DNA from: Methylotuvimicrobium buryatense 5G | GTDB lineage: Bacteria; Pseudomonadota; Gammaproteobacteria; Methylococcales; Methylomonadaceae | Direction: 5' to 3' | Length of the DNA: 64,000 bases | Assembly (NCBI RefSeq): GCF_000341735.1 | Contig: NZ_KB455575.1 | Location: forward strand, 4,433,581-4,497,580 | Position numbers and translations under genes: made by a program | Shown: positions 63,796 through 64,000 of the stretch, in pieces | How positions within the stretch are numbered: position 1 is the stretch's first letter | Layout: each line of letters starts with the position of its first letter | Notes under the pieces: model-generated | The model's database searches: none | Seen by the model: the letters and a program-made list of their open reading frames with translations, nothing else | Told to the model about the DNA's origin: nothing

Positions 63796-64000
63796 ATGGC
63801 TGAAATTATAGCGCGTAACGGTAACGATCTGACGGTTCAAGTCACTATAAAACTGACCGGCAGTTTAATGGAGATGGAAAATACGATATTGGATGGCTGT
63901 AATGAAATAGGCTGTTTGGCAACCACAGAAGCGTTGAAAATATTTGATACGGATGGGGGGCCAATAAAATTGGGTGATACTAAAATGACAGCTCGAGACA
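63796..64000 (+). CDS. ISKra4-like transposase, 3' end outside the window
   Basis: ATG 63796 (AAGGAAAACC before it) opens a frame to the window end. MAEIIARNGNDLTVQVTIKL and TEALKIFDTDGGPIKLGD fit the N-terminal part of ISKra4-family transposases, which carry ATxEALKxFDTDGxPI. Only 68 residues are visible, without catalytic residues. Confidence 0.6.
   Translation, partial: MAEIIARNGNDLTVQVTIKLTGSLMEMENTILDGCNEIGCLATTEALKIFDTDGGPIKLGDTKMTARD

Overview
The window looks like chromosomal DNA of a gammaproteobacterial methanotroph (Methylococcales; a Methylomicrobium/Methylotuvimicrobium/Methylobacter-like organism is my best guess). The strongest marker is a bacterial sterol locus: squalene monooxygenase, an oxidosqualene cyclase and a CYP51 fused to a ferredoxin, an arrangement known from Methylococcus-type methanotrophs. 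A gammaproteobacterial ffh-rpsP-rimM-trmD-rplS block, hda, rmuC and a NifA/sigma54-type nif gene group agree with this. All calls come from reading the sequence; no homology search was run.

Layout. 1-1.0 kb: IS66-type transposase running off the left edge. 1.1-12 kb: flagellar filament region: a very large multi-domain glycosyltransferase, flagellin 1 (clear sigma28 promoter), flaG, fliD, flagellin 2. 12-15.2 kb: an IS4-like element split by an ISAzo13-like element. 15.5-16.3 kb: fliS and a fliT-like gene, cut off from the other flagellar genes by that insertion. 16.3-23.5 kb: housekeeping genes (ypjD-like, ffh, rpsP, rimM, trmD, rplS, ogt, xerD, lpxA). 23.9-27.5 kb: a three-gene tungsten-type aldehyde oxidoreductase operon (aorABC-like). 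27.7-34.0 kb: sterol genes, all on the minus strand. 34.1-40.9 kb: an ornithine cyclodeaminase pseudogene, a MoaD-like gene, SDR, panE, hda, arsC-like, ubiA, an elyC-like gene and tRNA-Thr(TGT). 41-43.5 kb: small genes, dispersed repeats and transposon or primase debris. 43.8-45.6 kb: rmuC. 46-55.5 kb: an accessory island bordered by copies of the same miniature element. 55.9-58.8 kb: nifZ-like, iscA-nif, nifU and nifS. 59-64 kb: decaying toxin-antitoxin and transposon-rich DNA ending in an ISKra4-like transposase that runs off the right edge.

Most interesting system: at 48547-52397 two genes overlapping by 4 bp encode a Sel1-repeat histidine-kinase-like protein and a partner with a receiver-like domain followed by a region with an RNWMAH (R-x4-H) motif typical of HEPN ribonucleases. 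Next to toxin-antitoxin genes, a large NUDIX-domain protein and a broken NYN gene, this looks like a two-component signalling system with an RNA-cleaving effector, similar in logic to the Detocs defence systems but with a different output domain. Function is inferred.

The window is rich in miniature mobile elements. Three types are nested inside one another at 46200-46758. One has a 9-bp target duplication (55275-55502) and another, a 134-bp palindrome, has an 11-bp duplication (20649-20782). Several genes appear broken by small events: a 7-bp duplication in a zeta-like toxin, a missing start codon in a BrnT-like toxin, and frameshifts in an NYN gene and in two transposases.
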